Shown piece after piece: positions 63,686-64,000 of a stretch of DNA of 64,000 bases (within the stretch, counting starts at the first letter, position 1; each line of letters begins with the position of its first letter). This DNA comes from Patiria miniata. Taxonomy: Eukaryota > Echinodermata > Asteroidea > Valvatida > Asterinidae. The notes below the pieces were generated by a model. It saw only the letters and a program-made list of their open reading frames with translations. It made no database searches and had not been told where the DNA came from. The position numbers and the translations under genes are program-made. The DNA is taken from assembly GCF_015706575.1 (NCBI RefSeq), contig NW_024037047.1, positions 3,848,632 through 3,912,631 on the forward strand, in the 5' to 3' direction.

Positions 63686-64000
63686 CTTAAAAAAGAAAAG
63701 CATGCTATTAATGGTGCAGCACCTTTGTTGGAACAAACTACCTACTTACAGTGTACATGTGTATAAAAGTGTTGTAGATAACGTACCCATGACAGATCAC
63801 AAGTCAATCACAAGTCACCCAGTTCAAAACCAAGTCACAAGCTATTGAAATACAGTGGAACGCCGCTTTACTGAACACCGCTATACCGAACATTCGGCTA
63901 TACCGAACATCATCCTTGGCTCCCGGTTTTAATGTACAAAACATACCAAACATCGTTGCTGAAAAAAGTCAACAGATTAACAAAAACAATTCCGGTTGTA

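Noticed and set aside
61100..61759. 219-codon minus-strand frame as a complete small gene
   Set aside because: Only the part from 61362 down is coding (CUB-2 first half); the upstream portion is intron that happens to lack stops, preceded by a proper acceptor.
1..64000. CRISPR arrays or bacterial operon features
   Set aside because: No regularly spaced identical repeats with unique spacers, no Shine-Dalgarno-led gene strings; the intron-rich layout is eukaryotic.

Overview
The window is eukaryotic genomic DNA, AT-rich and full of introns, short transposon-like repeats and the TACATGTA-type motif. GT-AG introns, tRNA-derived SINEs, many small inverted-repeat elements and an expanded TMEM79-like MAPEG family suggest a marine invertebrate deuterostome. 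An echinoderm is my best guess, but this is inference and no species marker was seen.

Minus strand. A very large gene made of CUB domains runs leftward across the whole window and continues beyond both edges. I recognise 27 exons, giving 13 complete CUB domains plus the start of a 14th. Each CUB domain is split over two exons with an invariant phase rule: phase 0 inside the domain, phase 1 between domains. All 27 exons obey it. The array of CUB domains with short linkers is reminiscent of the cubilin CUB region, but no EGF repeats, signal peptide or true terminus lies in the window. Two introns are greatly enlarged. One (about 10.8 kb, 45748-56666) is swollen by an 8.7-kb DNA transposon. The other (about 26 kb, 19101-45255) holds a nested gene cluster on the opposite strand.

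Plus strand, 20.3-42.7 kb. Five tandem copies of a two-exon gene encode small multipass membrane proteins of the MAPEG/TMEM79-like type. Copies 2 and 3 sit in nearly identical 4.6-kb units. Copy 4 is broken by a 1-nt and a 2-nt deletion, and a solo LTR interrupts its intron. Copies 1 and 5 are the most diverged. The units share upstream AGCTTGC-type minisatellites.

Plus strand, 46.1-54.9 kb. An 8,720-bp transposon is flanked by TTAA and has about 545-bp terminal inverted repeats. It carries a five-exon gene for a transposase-like protein of about 1,150 residues, with a Cys/His-rich N-terminus, a candidate DDD catalytic core and a C-terminal C2H2-like finger. A single frame break lies near 52.6 kb. 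I could not assign it to a named superfamily.

Introns. Several different small inverted-repeat elements also show TTAA flanks. There are tRNA-like SINEs, a 5S-rRNA-like SINE, dispersed repeat pairs, and two places where the 3' end of a CUB exon has been duplicated many times in tandem into the neighbouring intron.
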